NCBI RefSeq assembly: GCF_016598615.1
Contig: NZ_CP066831.1
Coordinates: forward strand, 7,440,001 to 7,504,000
Reading direction: 5' to 3'
Source: Streptomyces liliifuscus
GTDB lineage: Bacteria > Actinomycetota > Actinomycetes > Streptomycetales > Streptomycetaceae
Length of the DNA: 64,000 nucleotides
Shown: positions 26,569-35,419 of the stretch, piece by piece
How the letters are laid out: each line of letters opens with the position of its first letter
Numbering within the stretch: position 1 is the first letter of the stretch
Notes under the pieces: generated by a model
Seen by the model: only the letters and a program-made list of their open reading frames with translations
Databases searched by the model: none
Told to the model about the DNA's origin: nothing
Position numbers and translations under genes: made by a program

Positions 26569-27144
26569 ATGGGCGTCACGCTCGCCAAGGGGGGCAATGT
26601 CTCCCTCTCCAAGGCCGCACCGAACCTCACACAGGTGATGATCGGGCTCGGCTGGGACGCACGCTCGACCACCGGAGCAGACTTCGACCTCGATGCCAGC
26701 GCGCTGCTGTGCAACTCGGGGCGGGTGCTCGGTGACGAGTGGTTCATCTTCTACAACCAGCTCAAGAGCCCTGACGGCTCGGTCGAGCACACCGGGGACA
26801 ACCTCACGGGTGAGGGTGACGGCGACGACGAATCCCTCCTGATCGACCTCTCCAAGGTGCCCGCCAACGTCGACAAGATCGTCTTCCCGGTCTCGATCCA
26901 TGACGCCGACAACCGCGGCCAGACCTTCGGTCAGGTCAGCAACGCCTTCATCCGGGTCGTCAACCAGGCCGACGGCCAGGAGCTCGCCCGCTACGACCTC
27001 TCCGAGGACGCCTCCACGGAGACCGCGATGATCTTCGGCGAGGTCTACCGCTACGGCGCCGAGTGGAAGTTCCGCGCGGTGGGACAGGGGTACGCGTCCG
27101 GACTGCGGGGCATCGCCCTGGACTTCGGGGTCAACGTCTCGTAG
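26569..27144 (+). CDS. TerD-family calcium-binding stress protein (second of tandem pair)
   Basis: A 191-residue paralogue of the preceding gene, with DFDLDASA, GDNLTGEGDGDDE and GLRGIALDFGVNVS. The two differ mostly in the N-terminal third, so they are a tandem duplication kept for distinct roles or dose. GGGGAGGA precedes the ATG. The 134-bp gap to the first copy may hold its own promoter. It is followed by a hairpin and then by the TerC-like gene. Confidence 0.93.
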   Translation: MGVTLAKGGNVSLSKAAPNLTQVMIGLGWDARSTTGADFDLDASALLCNSGRVLGDEWFIFYNQLKSPDGSVEHTGDNLTGEGDGDDESLLIDLSKVPANVDKIVFPVSIHDADNRGQTFGQVSNAFIRVVNQADGQELARYDLSEDASTETAMIFGEVYRYGAEWKFRAVGQGYASGLRGIALDFGVNVS

Positions 27145-27193
27145 GGCCGCCGGATCCGGGGAAGGTGCCCCCGGTGACCGAAGGAGAGACCAT

Positions 27194-27227
27194 CGCCCGC
27201 CATGCACCGAAAGCAGTGTGGCGGGCG
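27194..27227 (+). terminator. Hairpin after the second TerD gene
   Basis: CGCCCGCCA (27194-27202) pairs with TGGCGGGCG (27219-27227), a 9-bp stem without a T run, 50 bp past the stop. The same 278-bp gap holds a second hairpin, CCGGAC-TTC-GTCCGG (27375-27389), in the leader of the next gene. Confidence 0.55.
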
Positions 27228-27422
27228 GGGCGGAAGGCGCGTCACTGGCGTCCGCACCCTCTGGACCTGCGACTCTCCGGGTGGGGTGGCCCGGCCCTCT
27301 CGTCCGAGGGGGCGTCCCTCTAGACTTTGTGGTCAATGTTTCGTAAAGCCGGGTACGGCGGGGGGAAACCCCCTCCGGACTTCGTCCGGGGATAGCCCCC
27401 CATACTCACGATTGGGTAGCCA

Positions 27423-28568
27423 GTGGTTCTGAAAACCTTCGGCTGGTCGTTCGCGGTCACCGCGCTCGGCTTGGTCGCAGCGGTGCTGATCGACGGATGG
27501 ACCGCGTTCGGGATCGTGCTGATCCTGTCCATCCTCGAGATCTCGCTGTCCTTCGACAACGCTGTGGTCAACGCCGGAATCCTGAAGAAGATGAGTGCCT
27601 TCTGGCAGAAGATCTTCCTCACCATCGGCATCCTGATCGCCGTATTCGGAATGCGGCTCGTCTTCCCGGTCGTGATCGTCGCGATCAGCGCCTCGCTCGG
27701 CCCCATCGAGGCGGTCGACCTGGCGCTCAACGACGCCGACCGCTACCAGGAACTGGTCACCGACGCCCACCCGTCGATCGCCGCCTTCGGTGGCATGTTC
27801 CTGTTGATGATCTTCCTCGACTTCATCTTCGAGGACCGTGACATCAAGTGGCTCGGCTGGCTGGAGCGCCCGCTGGCCAAGCTCGGCAAGGTCGACATGC
27901 TGTCGGCCTGCATCGCCATGATCATCCTGCTGATCACCGCGCTGTACCTCGCCCCGAAGGCCCACCTGCACGCCGGGTCCGCCGACAAGGCGGAGACGGT
28001 CCTGCTCTCCGGCCTCGCCGGCCTCGTCACCTACCTCGTGGTCGGCGGGCTCTCCGGCTTCTTCGAGAACCGTCTCGAGGAAGCGGAGGAGCGCGAGCAC
28101 GAGCAGGAGGAGGAGGCCAAGCGCAGCGGCAAGCAGGTCTCCGCGGGGGCGCTCGTCGGCAAGGCCGCCTTCTTCATGTTCCTGTACCTCGAGGTCCTGG
28201 ACGCGTCGTTCTCCTTCGACGGCGTCATCGGCGCCTTCGCGATCACGAACGACATCATCCTGATGGCCCTCGGCCTCGGCATCGGCGCCATGTACGTCCG
28301 GTCGCTCACGGTCTACCTGGTCCGCCAGGGCACCCTCGACGACTACGTCTACCTGGAGCACGGCGCGCACTACGCGATCGGCGCCCTCGCCGGCATCCTG
28401 CTCATCACGATCCGCTTCGAGGTCAACGAGATCATCACCGGCCTCATCGGTGTCGTCCTGATCGCCTGGTCCTTCTGGTCCTCCGTCCGCCGCAACCGAG
28501 CAATCGCGGCCGCAGAGGGAAAAGCTGAGGCCTCGGACGACAAGGCTGAGATCTCGTCCGGGGTGTGA
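27423..28568 (+). CDS. TerC-superfamily integral membrane protein (DUF475)
   Basis: A 381-residue membrane protein with about nine hydrophobic segments. The TerC-superfamily signatures are visible twice: SLSFDNAVV (about 39-47) and SFSFDGVIGAFAIT (about 259-272), acidic motifs inside membrane helices thought to bind metal. A charged cytoplasmic loop, EEAEEREHEQEEEAKRSGK, lies about 219-237. TerC partners with TerD proteins in metal or stress response, which fits its place between TerD-type genes. GTG 27423 is the only reasonable start. Confidence 0.9.
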   Translation: MVLKTFGWSFAVTALGLVAAVLIDGWTAFGIVLILSILEISLSFDNAVVNAGILKKMSAFWQKIFLTIGILIAVFGMRLVFPVVIVAISASLGPIEAVDLALNDADRYQELVTDAHPSIAAFGGMFLLMIFLDFIFEDRDIKWLGWLERPLAKLGKVDMLSACIAMIILLITALYLAPKAHLHAGSADKAETVLLSGLAGLVTYLVVGGLSGFFENRLEEAEEREHEQEEEAKRSGKQVSAGALVGKAAFFMFLYLEVLDASFSFDGVIGAFAITNDIILMALGLGIGAMYVRSLTVYLVRQGTLDDYVYLEHGAHYAIGALAGILLITIRFEVNEIITGLIGVVLIAWSFWSSVRRNRAIAAAEGKAEASDDKAEISSGV

Positions 28569-28673
28569 CACGGCTCCGAGTGAGGAACGCTCTGTGAGGG
28601 GCGGCCGTCGAGGGATTCCTCGCGGCCGCCCCGGCGCATTCATCGAGGTGAACAGGGAAGCGTGGGGGCGGGA

Positions 28674-29411
28674 ATGAGCTTCTGGGAAGGCTTGTGGCGC
28701 GGACGGTCGACAGACTTCGACTCGGGCAGCGCGGCGACCAACGCCATCGAACTGACCAAACGGAACCAGACCATCTCGCTCACCAAGCAAGGCGCGGCCA
28801 CCGGCAACCTCCGCATCAACCTGTCCTGGCGGATGCGCACCTCCGACATAGGCGGGTCCCAGCGGGACAGCCTGCTGCGCCACCCCTTCAAGGCGTTCAA
28901 GCCGGACGTGGTGCAGGCGCACACCCAGAGCATGGTCAACGTCGACCTCGACCTGGGCTGCATGTACGAGCTCGCGGACGGCACCAAGGGAGTGGTCCAG
29001 CCACTGGGCGGTTTCCTGGGCGAGCTCAACGGCGCGCCGTACGTGAAACTCAGCGGTGACGACCGCTTCGGCTCCGGCTCCGGCGAGACGATCTTCGTCA
29101 ACCTCGACCACCGCGAGCAGATAAAGCGGCTCCTGGTCTTCGTCTACATCTACGACCAGACCCCCGCCTTCGACCGTACGCACGCGATCGTGACGCTCTT
29201 CCCGAGCAACGGCCCCCGGATCGAGATCGGCCTCGACGAGCGGCACTCCCAGGCCAGGTCCTGCGCGGTGGTCATGATCGAGAACATCAAGAACGAACTG
29301 GTGGTGCGTCGCGAGGTGAAGTTCGTGTACGGGTTCCAGGCCGAGCTGGACCGGCTCTACGGCTGGGGGCTCCAGTGGGGTCGCGGTTATAAGACGAAAG
29401 CCGACCGCTGA
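28674..29411 (+). CDS. TerA/TerD-like tellurium-resistance family protein
   Basis: A 245-residue protein with a divergent TerD-type beta-sandwich: TKRNQTISLTKQG, NLRINLSW, VDLDLGCMYELADGTKG, then IFVNLDHREQIKRLLVFVYIYD and the ending VKFVYGFQAELDRLYGWGLQW. The canonical Ca-site DFDLDAS is reduced to VDLDLGC, as in TerA-like proteins. It probably works with the TerD/TerC proteins at the membrane. ATG 28674 (MSFWEGLWRGR) is preceded by GGGGGCGGGA; an upstream in-frame GTG at 28662 is an alternative. Confidence 0.82.
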   Translation: MSFWEGLWRGRSTDFDSGSAATNAIELTKRNQTISLTKQGAATGNLRINLSWRMRTSDIGGSQRDSLLRHPFKAFKPDVVQAHTQSMVNVDLDLGCMYELADGTKGVVQPLGGFLGELNGAPYVKLSGDDRFGSGSGETIFVNLDHREQIKRLLVFVYIYDQTPAFDRTHAIVTLFPSNGPRIEIGLDERHSQARSCAVVMIENIKNELVVRREVKFVYGFQAELDRLYGWGLQWGRGYKTKADR

Positions 29412-29498
29412 CCACGCGGTGCCGTTGGGCTCGGCGGAGGCGCCTCGGAGCTCGGGGTGTCAGGTTCGGTGGCGGCCGCGGCTTGTCCGTGGCTTGTC

Positions 29499-29517
29499 GC
29501 GCAGTTCCCCGCACCCC
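29499..29517 (-). repeat. Dispersed 19-bp repeat, copy with one mismatch
   Basis: GCGCAGTTCCCCGCACCCC, one base from the consensus reverse strand, between the convergent TerA-like and TerD-like genes. It continues into a CCCCTGAAGGGCGCGGGGCGCCCCT hairpin region, described here in outline only. Confidence 0.85.
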
Positions 29518-29536
29518 TGAAGGGCGCGGGGCGCCC

Positions 29537-30442
29537 CTAGCGGCCGATGAACTGGGGGCCCTGCGGGGGCAGCCTGAAGTCCGGGTCGGGGAGGGGGGTC
29601 ACCGGCTGGGGGTAGCCGTAGCCGGACTGGGCCGTTGCCGGAGCGGGCTGGGACGGGGCCGTCTGCGGGTAGCCGTAGGCGGGCTGGCTGGTGGGCTGTG
29701 GGTAGCCGTACGCGGGCTGCGCGGCCGGCGGCTGCTGCCGGGTGGGCTCCGGACCCGCGGCGGCCGGTGGATAGCCGTACGACGGCTGCTGGGGCATCGG
29801 GGGCAGCTGCGTGTGCTGCTCGGGCGGCAGCGGCTGCGCACCGGCGGGCGGGCCGGGCAGCGCGGACGCCGACTGGTCCCCGCCCTCGGACTCGTCCACC
29901 GAGATGCCGTAGTCCGACGCCAGCCCCTGCAGGCCGTTCGTATAGCCCTCGCCGAGCGCCCGGAACTTCCAGCCCTCGCCGCGCCGGTACAGTTCGCCGC
30001 ACACCAGCGCGGTCTCCTCGCCGGTCTGTGGCTTGATGTCGAAGTACGCCACCGGCTCGGCGTCCCCGAGTACTGCGTCGTACAGCAGGATCCGCAGGGC
30101 GCTGACCCGGTCGAAGGTGACGCCGTCGGCGGAAGCGACAAGGAGAATTCGTCCCACTCCATTGTCAACGCCGACGAGATCCGACTGAATCGTGTCGGTG
30201 AGTCCCTCGGCGAGACCCTCGTTCACGCGCTTCTTGCCGAGTCGCCAGACCTTGCCCGAGGGATGCCGGGGCTGGTTGTAGAAAACGAAGTCCTCGTCGG
30301 ACCGCACACGACCGTCGAGGCCGAGGAGCAGCGCCGAGGCATCCACGTCCGGGACACCCCGTCCCGGTGTCCAGCGCAGCACGGCGCGCACCGCAGTGGC
30401 GTCCAGCGGGACGTTCGACCCCTTCAGCATCGCGTGCGTCAT
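29537..30442 (-). CDS. TerD-domain protein with Pro/Gln/Tyr-rich C-terminal tail
   Basis: A 301-residue protein. Residues 1-180 are a TerD domain (start MLKGSNVPL, VDASALLLG, YFDIKPQTGEETALVCGELYRRGEGWKFRALGEGY, GLASDYGISVDE). From about 190 the chain is low complexity, with repeats of PAYGYPQ/SYGYPP that look disordered and possibly self-associating. The acidic Ca-loop is weaker than in the two other TerD genes (HPSGKVWRLGKK replaces it), suggesting altered metal binding. It is divergent from the CitE-like gene. Confidence 0.88.
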   Translation of the reverse strand: MTHAMLKGSNVPLDATAVRAVLRWTPGRGVPDVDASALLLGLDGRVRSDEDFVFYNQPRHPSGKVWRLGKKRVNEGLAEGLTDTIQSDLVGVDNGVGRILLVASADGVTFDRVSALRILLYDAVLGDAEPVAYFDIKPQTGEETALVCGELYRRGEGWKFRALGEGYTNGLQGLASDYGISVDESEGGDQSASALPGPPAGAQPLPPEQHTQLPPMPQQPSYGYPPAAAGPEPTRQQPPAAQPAYGYPQPTSQPAYGYPQTAPSQPAPATAQSGYGYPQPVTPLPDPDFRLPPQGPQFIGR

Positions 30443-30563
30443 GCGGTCATCCTGCCTTCTCGGTCCTGGTCACGACAACGCGGGGTGACTTCCCGACCGG
30501 CCCGATCCGCGGAGGGAAGACACAATGGTGTTTGCCTGCGTTACCTGAATTTCATGCCCGGTG

Positions 30564-30597
30564 GGAACCCTTGACATGGATCTCTACGTACTATTAC
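30564..30597 (+). promoter_or_regulatory. Candidate promoter of the CitE-PRTase-HAD operon
   Basis: TTGACA (30571-30576) is a perfect -35 and TATTAC (30592-30597) a fair -10, but the spacer is only 15 bp. GGAAC at 30564 with CGTACT at 30587 could instead be an extracytoplasmic-function sigma promoter. This AT-richer 199-bp gap also has to serve the divergent TerD gene. Confidence 0.35.
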
Positions 30598-30641
30598 CGG
30601 CCACATATCGTCAGGCCACCTAGCCGCCCCGGGGGAGACTC

Positions 30642-31808
30642 ATGCGTCATTTCGGGCACATCGCCCCTGAGGTGCGGGAGCGCCTCTTCCACCAGGAGCC
30701 GTGCGTGTTCACCGCGGACTCCCCGGCCAGAATGCTGGCCGTGGCTCTCGGAGCCACCCTCTACAGCCCTGCCACCAGGCCGAAGCTGGCCGACGACATC
30801 GTCAAGCAGACCGGGCGCGGTGTCGTCTCGATGGTGCTGTGCCTGGAGGACTCGATCGACGACGCGGAGGTTCCCGAGGCGGAGGCGAACCTGGTCCGGC
30901 AATTCGCCGACCTGGCCGAACGCTGCCCGGAGACCGAGCTTCCGCTGCTGTTCGTCCGGGTCAGAGCGCCCGAGCAGATCCCCGACCTGGTCGGGCGGCT
31001 CGGCGCGTCCGTCCGCCTGTTGTCCGGATTCGTACTGCCGAAGTTCACCGAGGAGCGGGGAATCCCGTTCCTGGAGGCGCTCACCGCTGCCGAGGCCGCG
31101 AGTGGACGACGGCTGTTCGCGATGCCCGTCCTGGAATCGCCCGATCTGCTGTACCGCGAGTCGCGGGCGGAGACCCTCGCCGGGATCTTCCGGGCCGTCG
31201 ACAAGTACCGCGACCGCGTGCTCGCGCTGCGGCTCGGCGTCACCGACTTCTGCTCCGCGTACGGACTGCGCAGGGCGCCCGACATGACCGCGTACGACGT
31301 GCAGATCGTCGCGTCCGTGATCGCGGACGTGGTGAACGTCCTCGGCAGAGCCGACGGCACCGGATTCACGGTGACCGGGCCCGTGTGGGAGTACTTCAGG
31401 GTCCAGGAGCGCATGTTCAAGCCCCAGCTGCGGCGCAGCCCCTTCACCCCGGAGGCCGAGGACCTGCGTGCCCTGCTGATCGAGCATGACATGGACGGGC
31501 TGCTGCGGGAGATCTCCCTCGACCGGGCCAACGGACTGCAGGGCAAGACCTGCATCCACCCCTCGCACGTCCTGCCCGTGCACGCGCTGTCCGTCGTCAG
31601 CCACGAGGAGTTCAGCGACGCGCAGGACATCCTGCGGCCCGAGCGGGGCGGCGGGGGCGTGCTGCGGTCCGCGTACACGAACAAGATGAACGAAGTGAAG
31701 CCGCACCGCGCCTGGGCCGAGCGCACCCTCCAGCGGGCCGAGGTCTTCGGCGTCGCGAACGAGGACATCGGCTTCGTGGAACTGCTCGCCGCGGGAATCC
31801 CCGGCTGA
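30642..31808 (+). CDS. HpcH/HpaI aldolase / citrate lyase beta (CitE-like) family protein
   Basis: A 388-residue TIM-barrel enzyme of the CitE/HpcH superfamily. Seen are VVSMVLCLEDSIDDAEV (Mg-binding acidic segment), LFVRVRAPEQI (Arg of the active site), GFVLPKFTE, FAMPVLESPDLL, LALRLGVTDFCSAYGLRR and GKTCIHPSHVLPV. Relatives cleave or form C-C bonds of acyl-CoA-type substrates. Within Ter gene clusters this subfamily accompanies a phosphoribosyltransferase and a HAD phosphatase. It is the first gene of that operon, 55 bp before the next. Confidence 0.88.
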   Translation: MRHFGHIAPEVRERLFHQEPCVFTADSPARMLAVALGATLYSPATRPKLADDIVKQTGRGVVSMVLCLEDSIDDAEVPEAEANLVRQFADLAERCPETELPLLFVRVRAPEQIPDLVGRLGASVRLLSGFVLPKFTEERGIPFLEALTAAEAASGRRLFAMPVLESPDLLYRESRAETLAGIFRAVDKYRDRVLALRLGVTDFCSAYGLRRAPDMTAYDVQIVASVIADVVNVLGRADGTGFTVTGPVWEYFRVQERMFKPQLRRSPFTPEAEDLRALLIEHDMDGLLREISLDRANGLQGKTCIHPSHVLPVHALSVVSHEEFSDAQDILRPERGGGGVLRSAYTNKMNEVKPHRAWAERTLQRAEVFGVANEDIGFVELLAAGIPG

Positions 31809-31863
31809 CGGCCCCATCACGCCCATCAACGCTCACTGACACCGGCCGACACCCAAGGAATCC

Positions 31864-34467
31864 ATGAACAACGCTGTGAACGACGGGGGCGGGGCAGGGG
31901 TCTGGTCGGCGACCGGATTCCACCCCGGGACCAAGGCCGGGGCCGACGCGGTCCCCGGCGCCGGAAGCCCGTCCGGGACACCGGGCGGAGCCGACGGTGA
32001 CATCTGGTCCGGATGCTGGGTCGCCGAGCGGCTCGGCGTCGAACTCGTCGGGGACGAGGGGCTCGGCGAGCTGCTCGGGCTCGCGCTGCGGCGCAACCCC
32101 AAGCGGGCCCATCTGCTCGTGTCGCACGTGCTCGGCAAGCACATACCCCAGTCGCCCGCCGTGGTGTACGGGTACGGCTTCGCGCTCGGCCTCCGGGTGC
32201 GCGACCTGCTCGGCGAGGACGAGGCGCGCCGGGCCGTCGTCCTCGGGTACGCCGAGACGGCCACGGGGCTCGGACACTCCGTCGCGGACGGTGTGGGCCT
32301 CGCGCCCTGCCTCCACTCGACCCGGCGCCCGGTCGACGGTGTCGCACGGGCGGGCGGCTTCGAGGAGTCCCACTCGCACGCCACCTCGCACCTGCTGCTC
32401 CCGGAGAACCCCGGCCTGCTGGCGGGCGACGGCCCGCTGGTCCTCGTCGACGACGAGTTCTCCACCGGCAACACCATCCTCAACACCATCCGTGACCTGC
32501 ACGAACGCTATCCGCGCGACCGGTACGTCATAGTCGCCCTGGTCGACATGCGCTCGGCCGCGGACTCCGGACGCCTGGACGACCTCGCCCGCGAGATCGG
32601 CGCCCGAGTGGACCTCGTGACGGCCGCCTCCGGCACCGTACGGCTCCCCGAGGGCGTGCTGGAGAAGGGGCAGGCGCTGGTCGCGCGGTACGAGTCCGAG
32701 GCGCAGGCCTCCGCCTCGGAGGCGCGGGAAGCGCAAGAGGCCCAGGGGGAGCCCGCCCGGCCGGTCCTCCGTGTCGAGCTGGGATGGCCCGCGGGGATAC
32801 CCGACGGCGGACGGCACGGCTTCACGCCCGACCACCGCGTACGCCTGGAGGGCGCCCTGCCCGCCATGGCGGCCCGTATCGCCGACGCGCTTCCGTCCGA
32901 CGCCCGCCGCGTCCTCGTCCTCGGCTTCGAGGAACTGATGTACGCGCCGCTGCGGCTCGGCGTCGCCCTGGAGAAGCTGACCGACGCCGAGGTCCGCTAC
33001 TCCACGACCACCCGCTCCCCGGTGCTCGCCGTCGACGACCCCGGCTACGCGATCCGCACCCGGCTCGTCTTCCCCGCCCACGACGACCCCGCCGACGGCC
33101 CAGGCGAGCGCTACGCCTACAACGTCGCGGGCGCCGGCTTCGACGCCGTCGTCGCCGTGGTCGACTCCGCCGCCGACACGCCCGAACTGCACGCTCCCGA
33201 CGGCCTCCTGGCGCGGCTCTCCGCGCACACGCCGAGCGTGCTGCTCGCCGTCGTCCCCTCGTACGCGCCGGCACGGCCGTCCACTGCGTCGCCCACTGAA
33301 AGGCCATCCATGCTGCCCGAGCCCCTCCGTGGCCCCGACTTCTCCTCGTACGCACCTGACGAGGTCGGCTGGCTGCTGCAGGATCTCTCGGACACGAAGC
33401 TGGAGGCACCGACCGAGGAGCGCGAGGAGGCCATCCAGAGCGGCGGCGCCCACTACGCGGAGTCGCTCCCGGTGGAGTACCAGCCGAGCGAGGCGTACCA
33501 GGAGCTGTTCCACAACGCGCTCGCCGTCTCGGCCACCCGTATCGCCCAGGCCGTCGGCGTCGTCACGGAGACCGTGCTCGCCGAGCGGTCGCCGCGCCCC
33601 GTCCTCGTGTCGCTCGCCCGCGCCGGCACCCCCGTCGGCGTCCTGATGCGCCGCTGGGCCCAGCACCGGCACGGCCTGGAACTCCCGCACTACGCCGTCT
33701 CCATCGTGCGTGGCCGCGGCATCGACGCCAACGCGCTGCGCTGGCTGGCCGCCCACCACGACCCGGCCGACATCGTGTTCGTGGACGGCTGGACCGGCAA
33801 GGGCGCCATCACCCGCGAACTCACCCAGGCCGTCGAGGAGTTCGAGGCCTCCGACGGCATCACCGGCTTCGACCCGGAGATAGCGGTCCTCGCCGACCCC
33901 GGCTCCTGCGTGCGCACCTACGGCACCCGCGAGGACTTCCTCATCCCCTCCGCCTGCCTCAACTCGACCGTCTCCGGCCTCATTTCGCGTACGGTCCTCC
34001 GTGCCGACCTGGTCGGGGAGCACGACTACCACGGCGCGAAGTTCTACCGCGAACTCGCCGACGTGGACGTCTCCGTCGAATTCCTGGACGCCGTCTCCGC
34101 CCGCTTCGACGAGGTGGGCGACGCGGTGGACGACCGGGTCAAGGAACTGCTCGCCACCGACCGCACCCCGACCTGGGAGGGCTGGGCGGCGGTCGAGCGG
34201 ATCAGCGAGGAGTACGGCATCCACGACGTGAACCTCGTCAAGCCGGGCGTCGGCGAGGCGACCCGCGTGCTGCTGCGCCGCGTCCCCTGGAAGATCCTCG
34301 CCCGGGCCGGAGCGGGCGCCGACCTCGACCATGTACGCCTGCTCGCCGAGCAGCGGGGCGTACCCGTCGAGGAGGTGGCCGAACTCCCGTACACCTGCGT
34401 CGGGTTGATCCACCCCAAGTACACGCGCGGAGCGACCGGTGCCGACGGCAAGGCGGTGACGGTCTGA
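31864..34467 (+). CDS. Phosphoribosyltransferase / StiP-like fusion protein of the Ter system
   Basis: An 867-residue protein in one open frame. Residues 50-285 are a phosphoribosyltransferase: GYAETATGLGHSVAD (128-142) and the PRPP loop LVDDEFSTGNT (194-204). A TRSP-type middle follows (about 320-465). From about 484 comes a second unit matching the StiP family: VLVSLARAGTPVGVLMRR, FVDGWTGKGAIT (639-650), GSCVRTYGTREDFLIPSACLNSTVSGL. A pelota-like tail ends VAELPYTCVGLIHPKYTRG. Elsewhere these are often two genes. ATG 33310 (residue 483), after GAAAGG, starts exactly at the second unit and could allow separate translation. It overlaps the HAD gene by one base. Confidence 0.82.
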   Translation: MNNAVNDGGGAGVWSATGFHPGTKAGADAVPGAGSPSGTPGGADGDIWSGCWVAERLGVELVGDEGLGELLGLALRRNPKRAHLLVSHVLGKHIPQSPAVVYGYGFALGLRVRDLLGEDEARRAVVLGYAETATGLGHSVADGVGLAPCLHSTRRPVDGVARAGGFEESHSHATSHLLLPENPGLLAGDGPLVLVDDEFSTGNTILNTIRDLHERYPRDRYVIVALVDMRSAADSGRLDDLAREIGARVDLVTAASGTVRLPEGVLEKGQALVARYESEAQASASEAREAQEAQGEPARPVLRVELGWPAGIPDGGRHGFTPDHRVRLEGALPAMAARIADALPSDARRVLVLGFEELMYAPLRLGVALEKLTDAEVRYSTTTRSPVLAVDDPGYAIRTRLVFPAHDDPADGPGERYAYNVAGAGFDAVVAVVDSAADTPELHAPDGLLARLSAHTPSVLLAVVPSYAPARPSTASPTERPSMLPEPLRGPDFSSYAPDEVGWLLQDLSDTKLEAPTEEREEAIQSGGAHYAESLPVEYQPSEAYQELFHNALAVSATRIAQAVGVVTETVLAERSPRPVLVSLARAGTPVGVLMRRWAQHRHGLELPHYAVSIVRGRGIDANALRWLAAHHDPADIVFVDGWTGKGAITRELTQAVEEFEASDGITGFDPEIAVLADPGSCVRTYGTREDFLIPSACLNSTVSGLISRTVLRADLVGEHDYHGAKFYRELADVDVSVEFLDAVSARFDEVGDAVDDRVKELLATDRTPTWEGWAAVERISEEYGIHDVNLVKPGVGEATRVLLRRVPWKILARAGAGADLDHVRLLAEQRGVPVEEVAELPYTCVGLIHPKYTRGATGADGKAVTV

Positions 34468-35327
34468 TGACGAACACCGCCGAGACGACGAACTCCGGTT
34501 CGCTGCCCACCTCTTCACCTTCGCCCAAGGTGCTGGTCGCCAGCGATCTCGACCGCACGCTCATCTACTCCTCGGCCGCACTGGCCCTGACCATGCCGGA
34601 CGCGCGGGCGCCCCGGCTGCTCAGCGTCGAGGTGCACGAGAGCAAGCCGCTGTCCTACATGACCGAGACCGCGGCCGGACTCCTCGCCGAACTCGGTGAC
34701 GTGGCCGACTTCGTACCGACCACCACCCGCACCCGCAAGCAGTACCAGCGCATCCAACTCCCGGGCCCCGCCCCGAAGTACGCGATCTGCGCGAACGGCG
34801 GCCACCTGCTCGTCGACGGTGCGACGGACCCCGACTGGCATGCCTCGGTGACCGAGCGCCTCGCCCGCGAGTGCGCCCCGCTCGACGAGGTGCGCGAGCA
34901 CATGGAGGCCACCGCCGACCCGGCCTGGGTACGCAAGCACCGCCTCGCCGAGGACCTCTTCGTATACCTCGTCGTCGAGCGCGAACTGCTTCCCGAGGAC
35001 TGGGTGAAGGAACTGGCCGTCTGGGCGGAGAACCGCGGCTGGACGGTCTCCCTCCAGGGCCGCAAGATCTACGCCGTACCGAAGCCGCTCACCAAGAGCG
35101 CCGCGATGCGGGAGGTCGCCCGCCGCACGGGAGCGACCCTCACCCTCGCGGCCGGGGACTCCCTCCTCGACGCCGACCTCCTCCTGGCCGCGGACCGCGG
35201 CTGGCGCCCCGGCCACGGCGAACTGGCCGACGCCGGGTGGACGGCGCCCGGGATCACCGCCCTTCCGGAACGGGGGGTCGCCGCCGGCGAGCGGATCCTG
35301 AGGGAGTTTCTGCGGGAGGCCCGGTAG
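34467..35327 (+). CDS. HAD-family phosphatase of the Ter-linked operon
   Basis: A 286-residue HAD hydrolase. Motif I is ASDLDRTL (nucleophile Asp 27, Asp 29) and the late acidic motif is AAGDSLLDADLL, with a C2-type cap between (AICANGGHLLVDG). It would dephosphorylate a small metabolite, plausibly the phosphoribosyl product of the gene upstream. The stop and start overlap as TGATG, so translation is coupled. A Ser/Thr-rich 20-residue extension precedes motif I. Confidence 0.88.
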   Translation: MTNTAETTNSGSLPTSSPSPKVLVASDLDRTLIYSSAALALTMPDARAPRLLSVEVHESKPLSYMTETAAGLLAELGDVADFVPTTTRTRKQYQRIQLPGPAPKYAICANGGHLLVDGATDPDWHASVTERLARECAPLDEVREHMEATADPAWVRKHRLAEDLFVYLVVERELLPEDWVKELAVWAENRGWTVSLQGRKIYAVPKPLTKSAAMREVARRTGATLTLAAGDSLLDADLLLAADRGWRPGHGELADAGWTAPGITALPERGVAAGERILREFLREAR

Positions 35328-35419
35328 GGCTGTCGGTAGGGCTGCTGGTAGGGGTGGGTGGCGGAGGCGGTTGACCGGCGGGCTTCGGTAGGGGGGCCTG
35401 AACGGCGGCTGCGGACGGC

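Noticed and set aside
27340..27422. Manganese riboswitch (yybP-ykoY type) in front of the TerC-like gene
   Set aside because: TerC-family genes often carry one, so I looked, but the leader shows only two simple hairpins and none of the conserved loop sequences I remember.
27333..29246. Long open frame (637 codons) on the minus strand opposite the TerC-like and TerA-like genes
   Set aside because: Its composition (Glu/Asp/Arg/Gly/Val runs) is that of an antisense shadow of high-GC genes; the plus-strand genes have clear families.
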